Source: Planctomycetota bacterium
GTDB taxonomy: Bacteria > Planctomycetota > UBA8742 > UBA2392
Assembly: GCA_019636195.1 (NCBI GenBank)
Contig: JAHBYA010000017.1
Coordinates: 1 to 64,000 of the forward strand
Length of the DNA stretch: 64,000 nucleotides
Direction of reading: 5' to 3'
Part shown: positions 49,446 through 57,507 of the stretch, one piece after another
Layout: every line of letters begins with the position of its first letter
How positions within the stretch are numbered: the stretch's first letter is position 1
Position numbers and translations under genes: made by a program
Notes under the pieces: generated by a model
What the model was told of the DNA's origin: nothing
Database searches by the model: none
The model's input: only the letters and a program-made list of their open reading frames with translations

Positions 49446-50467
49446 GCGCCCTCGCTTCCCGGCAGCGCCTTGATCAGCGCCGCGTAAGCCGCCCCCGGCT
49501 GATCCGCCGAGAGCAGCGCGCCGCTTACCGCCACGCGTCCGCCGCCCGCCTGCCTGACCTGCCCGACATTCTCAGGCGTGATGCCGCCGATCGCAAACAC
49601 CGGCAACTGCACGCCCGACTGCACCGGGCCGATCATGGCTGGACCAGCCACGGATTGTACCTCTTTGGTTGCCGTTTCAAACATTGCACCCAGGCCAATA
49701 TAGTCCGCGCCGGCCTGCTGCGCGCGTAAAGCCTCTGTAACATTGTGGGTGCTGACCCCCACAATCGCACACGGCCCAGCCACTTCCCGGGCACTCTGCG
49801 GGTCCAGGTCGTCCTGGCCCACATGCACGCCCGCGCCGCAAAGCGCCGCAATATCCGCCCGGTCGTTGATGATAACGCAGGCGCCGGGGGCAAGTTCAAT
49901 GAAGGCATGCGCAAACTCCGCGAACTCGCGAGCCGAGGCATCCTTTTCGCGCAACTGAAAAAGGCAGGCGCCGGCCGCAAGCAGCTCTTGTAACACCTTC
50001 TGCCACGGCAACTTACACAGCTTGCGTGTCACCAACACCATGACCGCTGAGCTGTGCAGAACCGCCCTGCGCGGCGCTGCGACAAACAGCTGCTGCTCAG
50101 CCTCGTATGCCCCGTAGCGGGCCTTGGCCGCAAGCGCCGCCGCCTGCGGACTTTCGAGCTGGCTGAACTCCTCAATCACGCGCAACGCCTCTTGGGCGCG
50201 CTTGATGGCGGCCCTTGCGATGTCTGCGGCGCTGCCGCGTGTCACGTCGTCGGCATCGGGACGCAAGCCGGGGTCGGCGGCTACATTGCGCGCCGATAGC
50301 AGGCGCTCAAGGCCCAGCAGGTCGCTGACCTGCGCCAGCGTGCGCCGCACTGACTTGGCGCTTTCGGCTGCGCGGGCGTCATTGAGCACCAGCCGCGCAA
50401 ACTCTTCGCAGGTGCGCAGACCCTCACGAGCGCGGTTCAAGTTGGCATCCAGGATGCGCAGCGACAT
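49442..50467 (-). CDS. thiE: thiamine-phosphate synthase with N-terminal ThiD2 domain
   Basis: ThiE joins HMP-pyrophosphate and thiazole phosphate to thiamine phosphate. The C-terminal part (about 135-341) has all its motifs: 'LFQLREKDAS', 'CVIINDRADIAALCGAGVHVGQDDL', 'VGVSTHN', 'DYIGLGAMFET.TK' and 'FAIGGITPENV'. The N-terminal 130 residues ('LRILDANLNRAREGLRTCEEFARLVLND', 'AQEALRVIEEFSQL') match the ThiD2 domain often fused to ThiE. Its start overlaps no gene, but its stop overlaps the start of the following secreted-protein gene (49442-49445). No thiamine riboswitch is visible upstream. Confidence 0.93.
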   Translation of the reverse strand: MSLRILDANLNRAREGLRTCEEFARLVLNDARAAESAKSVRRTLAQVSDLLGLERLLSARNVAADPGLRPDADDVTRGSAADIARAAIKRAQEALRVIEEFSQLESPQAAALAAKARYGAYEAEQQLFVAAPRRAVLHSSAVMVLVTRKLCKLPWQKVLQELLAAGACLFQLREKDASAREFAEFAHAFIELAPGACVIINDRADIAALCGAGVHVGQDDLDPQSAREVAGPCAIVGVSTHNVTEALRAQQAGADYIGLGAMFETATKEVQSVAGPAMIGPVQSGVQLPVFAIGGITPENVGQVRQAGGGRVAVSGALLSADQPGAAYAALIKALPGSEGA

Positions 50468-50579
50468 GGCGGCAATGATCAGTGTTCAAGGCTGAATGCG
50501 CAATGCGGGGGCGGGGCGGGTTCCGATCTCCGTTTGAGTTGCGGCGTTGGCCCGACCGCTGGCCCATCTGAACCCCCGC

Positions 50580-50614
50580 CTCTATCCCCTATGCCCCATC
50601 CCCCATCCCCTATA
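50580..50614 (+). repeat. heptamer-periodic spacer, unit CCCCATC
   Basis: Five imperfect 7-nt units in phase, the third and fourth being exactly CCCCATC, the others CTCTATC, CCCTATG and CCCTATA. The last unit contributes to a TATAAT hexamer (50611-50616). Confidence 0.8.
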
Positions 50615-50616
50615 AT
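50611..50616 (+). promoter_or_regulatory. candidate -10 box TATAAT formed by the repeat
   Basis: TATAAT arises where the last heptamer unit meets unique sequence, 8 bases before the purB ATG. No ribosome site is present, so a leaderless transcript is likely if it is used. Confidence 0.5.
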
Positions 50617-50624
50617 CTGCCGCC

Positions 50625-52061
50625 ATGGCTAATGACCACAACACATTCCAGCACCCTTTGGCTGGGCGTTATGCCGCGCGCGAGATGCGCGAGCTTTTCG
50701 GGCAGCAGCGCCGGATCGGGGTCTGGCGCAGGCTTTGGCTTGCGCTGGCAGAGTCCGAGCGCGAACTTGGCCTTTCGCAGATTACCGAAGACGCGCTGGC
50801 GCAAATGCGCGCCAACCTCGACAACATCGACTTCGACAAGGCAGCCGATTACGAAAGGCAGTTTCGGCACGACGTGATGGCCCATGTGCACGCCTTCGGC
50901 GACGTGGCGCCCGCGGCCAAGGCCATCATCCACCTTGGCGCAACAAGCTGCTACGTCACCGACAACGCCGACCTGATCCTGATGCGCGACGGGCTGGACC
51001 TGCTGCTCAAGCGCCTGCGCGGAATGATTGCGGCGTTTGCCGACTTCGCCAAACGCGAAGCCGACACGGCCTGCGTCGGCGCCACACACTTTCAAGTCGC
51101 GCAGCTCACGACTGTCGGCAAACGCACGGCGCTGTGGCTGCAAGACCTTGTGGCCGACTACCACGAACTCAAGCGCATTCGCGACCAGATGCCGCTGCGC
51201 GGCGTGAAAGGCACCACCGGCACGCAGGCCAGCTTTCTGGAGCTGTTTGACGGCGATGCCGACAAGGTGCTTGAGCTTGACCGCCGCGTATGCAAGCGCA
51301 TGAGCTTTGAGCGCGCATTTGACGTCACCGGCCAGACCTACCCGCGCAAGTACGACTACAACTTGCTGTGCGCCGTGGCCGGCATCGGCGTCAGCGCGCA
51401 GAAGCTGGCGACCGACATAAGGCTGTTGATGGGCCTTGGCGAGCTGGACGAGCCCTTTGAAGAAAAACAAATCGGCAGCAGCGCCATGGCCTACAAGCGC
51501 AACCCGATGCGCAGCGAGCGCGTATGCGCCATCTCGCGCTGGCTGATCAACCTGCCCGCCAACGCAGCAACCACCGCCGCCGAACAATGGCTGGAGCGCA
51601 CGCTGGACGACAGCGCCAACCGGCGCATGAGCATCCCCGAAGCGTTTTTGTCCGCCGACGTGATCCTGAGCCTGCTGCACAACATCGGCAGCGGCCTGAA
51701 AGCCAATCATGCCGTCATCGCATCACGCGTCCGCCGCGAACTGCCGCTGATGGCCACCGAGGCGATCATCATGGCCGCCGTGCGCGCAGGCGGGGACCGC
51801 CAGCAGATCCATGAACAGATTCGCGTGCACAGCCACGCCGCCATCGCCCGGATGAAAGACGGCGCGGCTGACAACGACCTGCTGTCGCGCCTGAAAGCTG
51901 ACCCGGCCTTTGCCAAGGTGAAAGACACGCTGGACGGACTGATGGATCCCGCCCGCTTCGTCGGCATGGCGCCGATGCAGACGCGCGCCTATCTGCAAGG
52001 CGCGGTGGCGCACGCATTGGCAGAAGGCGAGTCCGCGGGCGGCGACAAGCTGGAAGTCTAG
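50625..52061 (+). CDS. purB: adenylosuccinate lyase
   Basis: PurB releases fumarate from SAICAR and from adenylosuccinate in purine synthesis. The 478-residue protein is of the longer eukaryote-like type. Motifs are 'TSCYVTDNADL' (107-117), the general acid His155 in 'GATHFQVAQLTT', and the fumarase/aspartase superfamily signature 'GSSAMAYKRNPM' (284-295), which holds the mobile serine loop. 'RTLDDSANRR' follows. No other purine gene is adjacent. It ends directly against the stop of the next minus-strand gene (52062). Confidence 0.95.
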   Translation: MANDHNTFQHPLAGRYAAREMRELFGQQRRIGVWRRLWLALAESERELGLSQITEDALAQMRANLDNIDFDKAADYERQFRHDVMAHVHAFGDVAPAAKAIIHLGATSCYVTDNADLILMRDGLDLLLKRLRGMIAAFADFAKREADTACVGATHFQVAQLTTVGKRTALWLQDLVADYHELKRIRDQMPLRGVKGTTGTQASFLELFDGDADKVLELDRRVCKRMSFERAFDVTGQTYPRKYDYNLLCAVAGIGVSAQKLATDIRLLMGLGELDEPFEEKQIGSSAMAYKRNPMRSERVCAISRWLINLPANAATTAAEQWLERTLDDSANRRMSIPEAFLSADVILSLLHNIGSGLKANHAVIASRVRRELPLMATEAIIMAAVRAGGDRQQIHEQIRVHSHAAIARMKDGAADNDLLSRLKADPAFAKVKDTLDGLMDPARFVGMAPMQTRAYLQGAVAHALAEGESAGGDKLEV

Positions 52062-53591
52062 CTACTCGGTGGCCGGCAGTTGCGCGTAGTTCTCGTTCAC
52101 GAACGTCCTGAACTGGTCGTGCAGCGCCTCGGGCGTAACGCCCAGCTCTTTCATCAGGCGGGCCAGCAGTTCTTCGCTGGTTTCCATCGCGCGCTTTTCC
52201 TTTATCCGCAGGCCCATCTCGGCGCGCGCGGAATCCAGAAACGCTCCCAGCGCTTCTTTGTGCCGGCTGATCATGAACTCGGTGTACGCCAGCGCGTGGG
52301 CCATTTCGTCCTGGCCGTAGTCCGCCGGCCGGTGCTTGGACAACTGCGCCAGCGTCATTTCCTTACCGGCCGCCACGCGCATCGCCACCTCAAAGCGCCA
52401 GCCCGCTGCGCACTGGCCCAAGCCGGGCAGCGATTCGCGCCCGCCGCTGTCAATCACGCCGCTGGTCTTGACCGCGTACAGCCGCGTGGCTGTGCTGCCG
52501 TTCATCTGCGTGCTGGTCAGGTAGCCCATGCCGCGCACCAGCCAGTAGCAGTTCCAGCCGGTGTTGCGCACCACCGCCTTTGCGCCGAGGTCGTGGGCGA
52601 TGGCGTCGCGCAGCGACCAGTCGTTGTCCAGGCGCTCGTACAGAAAGACCGCGCCGTAGGGCCGATAGACTTCCGCGCCGTAGCCGACCTTGGCGTACTC
52701 GGCGCGCTGGGCTGCGTCGGTGATGTTGCTGCACGTCTCAATGAACTTGGCGTAGTGCTCGCGGTTGCGAAACACGGTGTAGTGCAGGCGATGCTCGTCG
52801 GTTTCAGGGGCCTTGGGCTCGGGCTGGCCCAGCAGTTCCAGGGTGCGTTTGCGGCTGGCATCCGCAAACTGGCAGATCACGCGCGTCCACTCAAGTCCCT
52901 TGTCGCTTTGCAGCAGCGTGTGCACGACAATCCACGGGCTGCGGCGCTTTTCCATGATCATGCCGCAGCCGCGTTCATAGTCGGTGCGGTCTTCAATGAC
53001 CTCGCCTTCGGGCGCGCCGGAAATCCACTTCTGGCGAAAGGTGTCGCCTTCGTCGTCCAGCGCGTGTTTGTACCACATGCTCGCGCTGCTGCTGCGCGCG
53101 GCGCGCTGTGCTTCGCGGCCTTCAGGGTGCAGGCGCACCACATGGTAAAGCGCAAGCATGCGCTGGGCGGGATTGAGTTCCTTACTGACAACAAAGGGCC
53201 ACAGCGCCTCGGCGGCCTTCTTGCGGATCGGCAGGGTGACTTCGGTAAGCTTGGCCTCAAGCTCGGGCCGCTTGCTTTCGTTGATCTTGTCGGTCAGCGG
53301 AATCAGGTCGTCTTCAAGCACCCATTGCTTGCCCTTCTTCTTGAAGCCCATCACCTTGCGGGTGTCGCGGTGCTCGGGGTTGTAGCGCAGGGCGTGGTCA
53401 AAGAAGCTGCGGGCGTAGGTGTACAGGCCCAGCTCTTTGGCCTTGTCGCCGCACTCAAAGCACGAGTCGGCGGTCTTCTCCAGCGCCTTGGCCAGCTTCT
53501 TGTCAGGAGTAATGCCGAAGGTATCGGCGCTCGCCGGCTGATGCGCAAGCAGCACAAGCAGAACCGGCGCAGCAAAGAGCATTCTGCGCAT
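52062..53591 (-). CDS. secreted peptidase-like or TPR-associated hypothetical protein
   Basis: The ATG at 53591 has GGAGGAC seven bases upstream and opens a signal peptide (MRRMLFAAPVLLVLLAHQPASA). The 509-residue protein has a helical N-terminal third with a possible TPR unit ('LGLYTYARSFFDHALRYNPEHRDTRKVMGF'), then a mixed domain with Cys residues and 'YTVFRNREHYAKFIETC', like proteins with a DUF1570/gluzincin-like fold, but no HExxH is present. The C-terminal third is helical. I do not recognise the family. It heads a minus-strand group of secreted proteins. Confidence 0.65.
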   Translation of the reverse strand: MRRMLFAAPVLLVLLAHQPASADTFGITPDKKLAKALEKTADSCFECGDKAKELGLYTYARSFFDHALRYNPEHRDTRKVMGFKKKGKQWVLEDDLIPLTDKINESKRPELEAKLTEVTLPIRKKAAEALWPFVVSKELNPAQRMLALYHVVRLHPEGREAQRAARSSSASMWYKHALDDEGDTFRQKWISGAPEGEVIEDRTDYERGCGMIMEKRRSPWIVVHTLLQSDKGLEWTRVICQFADASRKRTLELLGQPEPKAPETDEHRLHYTVFRNREHYAKFIETCSNITDAAQRAEYAKVGYGAEVYRPYGAVFLYERLDNDWSLRDAIAHDLGAKAVVRNTGWNCYWLVRGMGYLTSTQMNGSTATRLYAVKTSGVIDSGGRESLPGLGQCAAGWRFEVAMRVAAGKEMTLAQLSKHRPADYGQDEMAHALAYTEFMISRHKEALGAFLDSARAEMGLRIKEKRAMETSEELLARLMKELGVTPEALHDQFRTFVNENYAQLPATE

Positions 53592-53610
53592 GGGTATGTC
53601 CTCCGCGTGC

Positions 53611-53616
53611 ATTATA
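53611..53616 (-). promoter_or_regulatory. candidate -10 box TATAAT of the 53591 gene
   Basis: TATAAT on the minus strand lies 19 bases before the ATG and just after the terminator of the upstream gene. The place for a -35 element falls within that hairpin, so use of this promoter is uncertain. Confidence 0.35.
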
Positions 53617-53617
53617 G

Positions 53618-53649
53618 CGAAAACCCCGGCGTTTCCGCCGGGGTTTTCG
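53618..53649 (-). terminator. strong terminator of the HEAT-VWA gene
   Basis: A 14-bp perfect stem, CGAAAACCCCGGCG (53618-53631) and its complement (53636-53649), closes a TTTC loop. On either strand the stem ends in four T residues, so it can work in both directions. Confidence 0.85.
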
Positions 53650-53668
53650 GTGTTGGTGCAGCACTGCT

Positions 53669-55291
53669 TCAGTCGCCGCGGCGGGCTGCGCCGCTGCGGT
53701 CGATGTACTCGCCGCCGGTAAGCTGGGCCAGCGCGGCCATCAACCGGCCGTCGTGCGGGCCGATGCCAACCGTGTTGATCACCACCTTGCGGAAGGTGTT
53801 GAGGCGCTTGACGTCCAGCACGATGTTGTCGGGCTTGCAGAAACGCCCGTTACCGATCATCGGCCCGCCCGCGCGGCCGACCTGTCCGATGTCGGTGCTG
53901 TCGTCGCTGATGGTGGGGCTGCCGTCGGTCAGGAAGAACATGGTTGTGGCGCCCCCCATCAGGCAGTCAGGATCCCACGCCGGGTTGTTGGCGCTCTTGC
54001 CGATCTTCATGGGGTCGATGGTCTTCTTGCTGTTGACGCAGAAGCCGCGTACCAGCGCCCCGTGGATGTTGGTCAACGCAGCCCAGTTCAACTGATCGAC
54101 CTTTTTGATGAACAGGTCCTTGTTGGCCTTGGTCGCCTGCACGAACTCGCTGCGCGCGTTGTCGATCATCGCATGCGGCGTGTGGTAGATGACGATGTTG
54201 AACCAGTAGTCCTCAGGCAGGTAACGCAAGGTGTGGATCAGCTCAACCTTGGCAAGGTCCAGCTTGCTTTTGACCTTGCTGTAGTCGGGCGGCGGAATCT
54301 CTTCTTTCTTCTCCTCTTCGCCATCCTTGCCGCCCTTGCCGCTGCCCTTGCCCGTGACCGGGCCCTTTTCTTCCTTCTTGGGCGGGGGCGGCGGGTTGCG
54401 CATCTCAGGCGGCAGCTCAACCGGGTGCTGCATGCTGCCCGAAATGTCGATCACGAATACCACGCGCTTGCCAACTGCCGCGGCCTTGAAGAACTTCGGC
54501 ACGTCACGGCCGGCCACGGTCGCGCCGTCATGCTGGGCCTGCCCCTTCTTGCCGCCCATCTTGACCCACCAGCGCCAGAACTCGGGGTCGATGTAGGTGT
54601 CTTCGCCGGTGATCTCAGCCAGCGACTTGCACGTGAACCACTGGATGCGGTCGTCCTTGCTGGCGGCCAGCACGTCGGCCATCGCCATCACGCAGTCCAG
54701 GATCATCTGCTTGTCGGCGCCCTTGAGCAGCTTGGGCGCACCGTGCACGCAGGTAAGCGTGAGGATCGAGTACTCGTAATCCAGCTTCTTGGCATCCAGC
54801 GCGCCAAGCGGCTTCAAGGCGTGCAGCAGCAGGTCGGCCTGGTCGGCGCGTCCGGTGTAGGCCAGCGCCTCAATGGCGGCTGTGCGCACGTACCAGTCCT
54901 TTTCTTTGGTCTCGAGCACCGCCTTGCGGATGATGCTGGAGGCGCGCTCGCTGTTCTGGGCGGACAGGCCGATGAAGGCCCAGTACGCGCCGAACAGGTT
55001 TTCAGGTTTCGTAAAGCCAAGCACCGACTTCTCTACTACATCCAGCGCCTCGCTGGATGTCAGCTTGGCCACGCTGTCGGCCATGCGAAAGCCCGCTGGC
55101 CCGTCGTTCTCGGTCGCCAGCGCAGCCATGATCGCGGTGGCCGCGACCTTGTTGTTCTGGTTGGCCGCCAAGTCAACGGCCTCGGCGCGGCGGTCCGGGT
55201 TGGGGTCGTCCATTTTCTGTGCGTGCGGCAGGCTGCCCGCAAGCAGCAGGGTCACAGCCGCGACTGCAACACCCGAAATCACTTTCCTCAT
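53669..55291 (-). CDS. secreted HEAT-repeat and VWA-domain protein
   Basis: The 540-residue product has a signal peptide (about 1-24). HEAT-like helical repeats follow (about 30-235, for example 'DWYVRTAAIEALAYTGRADQADLLLHAL'), then a VWA domain (about 272-530) with MIDAS motif D-I-S-G-S at 282-286, Thr in 'ALTNIHGAL' and Asp in 'FFLTDGSPT'. A disordered insert rich in Lys, Glu, Gly and Pro (about 295-345) interrupts the VWA domain after the MIDAS. It should bind a protein ligand in a metal-dependent way at the cell surface. HEAT plus VWA is a combination common in planctomycetes. Confidence 0.82.
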   Translation of the reverse strand: MRKVISGVAVAAVTLLLAGSLPHAQKMDDPNPDRRAEAVDLAANQNNKVAATAIMAALATENDGPAGFRMADSVAKLTSSEALDVVEKSVLGFTKPENLFGAYWAFIGLSAQNSERASSIIRKAVLETKEKDWYVRTAAIEALAYTGRADQADLLLHALKPLGALDAKKLDYEYSILTLTCVHGAPKLLKGADKQMILDCVMAMADVLAASKDDRIQWFTCKSLAEITGEDTYIDPEFWRWWVKMGGKKGQAQHDGATVAGRDVPKFFKAAAVGKRVVFVIDISGSMQHPVELPPEMRNPPPPPKKEEKGPVTGKGSGKGGKDGEEEKKEEIPPPDYSKVKSKLDLAKVELIHTLRYLPEDYWFNIVIYHTPHAMIDNARSEFVQATKANKDLFIKKVDQLNWAALTNIHGALVRGFCVNSKKTIDPMKIGKSANNPAWDPDCLMGGATTMFFLTDGSPTISDDSTDIGQVGRAGGPMIGNGRFCKPDNIVLDVKRLNTFRKVVINTVGIGPHDGRLMAALAQLTGGEYIDRSGAARRGD

Positions 55292-55370
55292 CTCGACACT
55301 CCTTGTGGCCCAGCCTGACTCGCTTCGGCTCTGACTTCACGCCCGTGCTGCATTCCCGTCGGGCGTATGG

Positions 55371-56564
55371 CTACTGTCTGCTGCCCCCTGAAAAGTTCTG
55401 CGTCCAGTACACGCCGCTGTGGCCGACGCCGATGATGCTGTGGTTCGCGATCATGTTGCGATGGTGCTCGGCGGCGTTGTACCACTGCCACACCGCGGCG
55501 GCGCCGTCGGCGGCGCCCATCAGGCAGTTCTCGGCTACGCTGCCGGCAAAGCCCGCCCGGCGGGCGCGGTCTTGCGGGGTGCGGCCTTCGGGGTGGCCGT
55601 CAATGTTGTGGCCGATGCGCCCGATTTTCTCCTGGTACTTGCTGTGGCCGGTGCATGCCTGGCAGAGCTGAAGGTTGATGGCGAGACAGCCCTTGCCCAG
55701 CATCATGCGGTAGTCGTTCAGCACGCGCACATGGCGCTTGTCTTCTTCGGTAAGCGTGCCGCCCTGCATGGCATCGTTGGCGTCCAGCAGCTTGCGGTTG
55801 GCTTTGTACTCGCGCTCGCTGACGTTCAGGAACTCGCGGCCACGCGACTTCATGTATGCCTCGGCGTCGGTTACGTTTTCGCCCCAGCTTGCCAGCGCCG
55901 GGTCAAACTCGCCCAGCAGCGTCGCAAGCCCGTCCAGGCGCGCGCCCGGCGCCTTCAGGTCAAGCCCGAACTTGTCCACAGAGTAGCCCACGGGGTCGCG
56001 CCACACCGCAAACAGCGGCGCGCAGGCCTTGTCCACTTCCGGCTGCAATTTGCAGTTGTCGGCTTCAGTGTAGCGCGGGTTCATGATCGCCTTCAGCGCC
56101 AGCGGCCGGCTTTCGTCCAGCACCACGCGCAGCTTTTCAACTGTAACGCCGCTTTTGCGGATGGCGTCCTGCAGCTCGCGCTCGGCTTCCTTTTCTTTGA
56201 AGCCCTGGAAGTTCTTGACGACCTTCTCACGCAGCGCTTGCTCGGTGCCGATCGCTTCTTTCAACTTGTCGGCGGCTTCCCGCACCGTCTGCAACTCTTC
56301 GGGCTTTGTGCTGTTCCAGCGGCGCTGGATGTACGACATCCAGCCATCGGCGTCGGCGGGCAGCTTGGGCTTTTCGGGTGGCGGCTCGGGTTGCGCGTCG
56401 GGGTCTTTGCCCTCGGCAATGGCCTTTTCACGCGCCTTCTTCTTACGGACTTCCTTGTAGAAGTCGTCGTCGTCCTGGGCGCTGACTACCGGGAGGGCTA
56501 TGAACATGGCCATGACAGCCACAACGCCCACCCGGATCCACTTGAGGCGCTGGGGGCGCATCAT
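55371..56564 (-). CDS. secreted CAP/SCP-domain protein
   Basis: The preferred start is the first of two ATGs (56564) after CGGAG. A signal peptide (about 1-28) is followed by an acidic and basic coiled coil (about 29-70) and a helical middle. The C-terminal CAP domain (about 290-397) has 'CQACTGHSKYQEKIGRIGHN', 'AGFAGSVAENCLMG', 'EHHRNMIANHSIIGVGHSGVYWTQNF'. CAP domains act as proteases or lipid- or sterol-binding modules. The His/Glu pair of the cavity is present in 'TGHSKYQ' and 'SVAEN'. It lies with other secreted proteins on the same strand. Confidence 0.82.
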   Translation of the reverse strand: MMRPQRLKWIRVGVVAVMAMFIALPVVSAQDDDDFYKEVRKKKAREKAIAEGKDPDAQPEPPPEKPKLPADADGWMSYIQRRWNSTKPEELQTVREAADKLKEAIGTEQALREKVVKNFQGFKEKEAERELQDAIRKSGVTVEKLRVVLDESRPLALKAIMNPRYTEADNCKLQPEVDKACAPLFAVWRDPVGYSVDKFGLDLKAPGARLDGLATLLGEFDPALASWGENVTDAEAYMKSRGREFLNVSEREYKANRKLLDANDAMQGGTLTEEDKRHVRVLNDYRMMLGKGCLAINLQLCQACTGHSKYQEKIGRIGHNIDGHPEGRTPQDRARRAGFAGSVAENCLMGAADGAAAVWQWYNAAEHHRNMIANHSIIGVGHSGVYWTQNFSGGSRQ

Positions 56565-56685
56565 GCTGGCTCCGAATGGTCTTCTGGACGCAAATCGCGC
56601 CCTTTGATGATACCAAGTTACCCTGCCCAGTGATTGCACAAACGGATGTGGAACAGGCCGGTTCAAACTTTCGGCCAAAAGCCGG

Positions 56686-57432
56686 TTATGAGGTCCGGGT
56701 CTCGCGCTCCGGTTTGCCGGAAGGCCGCTGCGCCACGCACAGCAGGCTTACGCCCCACAGGCTCGGAACCCACGGCAACAGCAGCCGTTCCAGCGCGAAT
56801 GTCTGGTACAAAACCCAGTTAAGTGGACCAGCCGGCACTTTCTCGGTGTCCGATGCGTTGCCTTTGTCACGGCTGATCAACCGCACAGCCGCAATCAGCG
56901 GAAACAGGGCCGTATTGATGTAACGCAGCTTGCGAATCTGAAGGCCCGCGCCCAGCACGCGCTGCTTAAGCTCGCCGCGCCGGTACCTCCGCACGTGGTG
57001 TAACGCCCGGTCGTGGCTTGAAAACATCCACGGATGCGCCGGCACAGTTAGCAGCGCACAGCCGCCGGGCTTGAGGGCGCGAAAAATCTCGGCCAGCGCT
57101 TGGGTGTCTTGCTCAATGTGCTCCAGCGTGTCGAGGCAGGTAACTACGTCCAGCGTTGAGTCCCCCACCGGCAGGTGTCGCAGGTCGGCTTGAAACAGGC
57201 GTTTGTGGCCGCGGGTGGCGCTGGCCCTCAGTGCCAGTGTGTGCAGGTCAGCGCCCATCTGCACCCACTGCGGCAGGGCTTGCAAGGTAAGGCCGGTGCC
57301 GCACGAGACATCAAGGCCAACGCCCGGCGGCACGTAGCGGCGCAAAAACGTGCGCACAACCGCAAGCCGCCCCCGAAACCACCAGTGGCGGTCTTCCACG
57401 GCGGCCATGCGCGAGTATTCAGCGTCTTCCAC
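56686..57432 (-). CDS. class I SAM-dependent methyltransferase
   Basis: The product has about 248 residues. The N-terminal 'MAAVEDRHWWFRGRLAVV' is typical of methyltransferases of surface-sugar or quinone-like pathways. The SAM motif is 'GLDVSCGTGLTLQAL', followed by 'VVTCLDTLEHIEQDTQALAEIFRALKPGGCALLTVPAH'. The C-terminal part has hydrophobic helices that may sit at the membrane ('LFPLIAAVRLIS', 'ALERLLLPWVPSLWGVSLLCV'). The start is uncertain: GTG at 57432 or ATG at 57408; a TTG at 57459 lies in the T-run of the upstream terminator and is less likely. The substrate is unknown. Confidence 0.75.
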   Translation of the reverse strand: MEDAEYSRMAAVEDRHWWFRGRLAVVRTFLRRYVPPGVGLDVSCGTGLTLQALPQWVQMGADLHTLALRASATRGHKRLFQADLRHLPVGDSTLDVVTCLDTLEHIEQDTQALAEIFRALKPGGCALLTVPAHPWMFSSHDRALHHVRRYRRGELKQRVLGAGLQIRKLRYINTALFPLIAAVRLISRDKGNASDTEKVPAGPLNWVLYQTFALERLLLPWVPSLWGVSLLCVAQRPSGKPERETRTS

Positions 57433-57463
57433 ACGCGCAGAGTAGATTGCGCAGGACAAAAGT

Positions 57464-57488
57464 CAGCCCGGCCAAGGTGGCCGGGCTG
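57464..57488 (-). terminator. terminator of the DUF1579-like gene
   Basis: An 11-bp perfect stem CAGCCCGGCCA/TGGCCGGGCTG with a 3-nt loop is followed on the minus strand by ACTTTTGT. It lies 19 bases after the stop of the DUF1579-like gene. Confidence 0.85.
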
Positions 57489-57507
57489 AGATTGCGGGCA
57501 AGTCGCG

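Noticed and set aside
50468-50624. Thiamine (TPP) riboswitch before thiE
   Set aside because: The conserved THI-box motifs (CUGAGA, ACCUGAUC) are not present upstream of the gene.
52080-54095. Open frame of 671 codons on the plus strand
   Set aside because: It lies opposite two minus-strand secreted-protein genes and its translation is low-complexity Val/Arg/Gly without motifs.
57432-57459. TTG start of the methyltransferase at 57459
   Set aside because: This codon lies in the T-run of the upstream terminator, leaving no leader or ribosome site.
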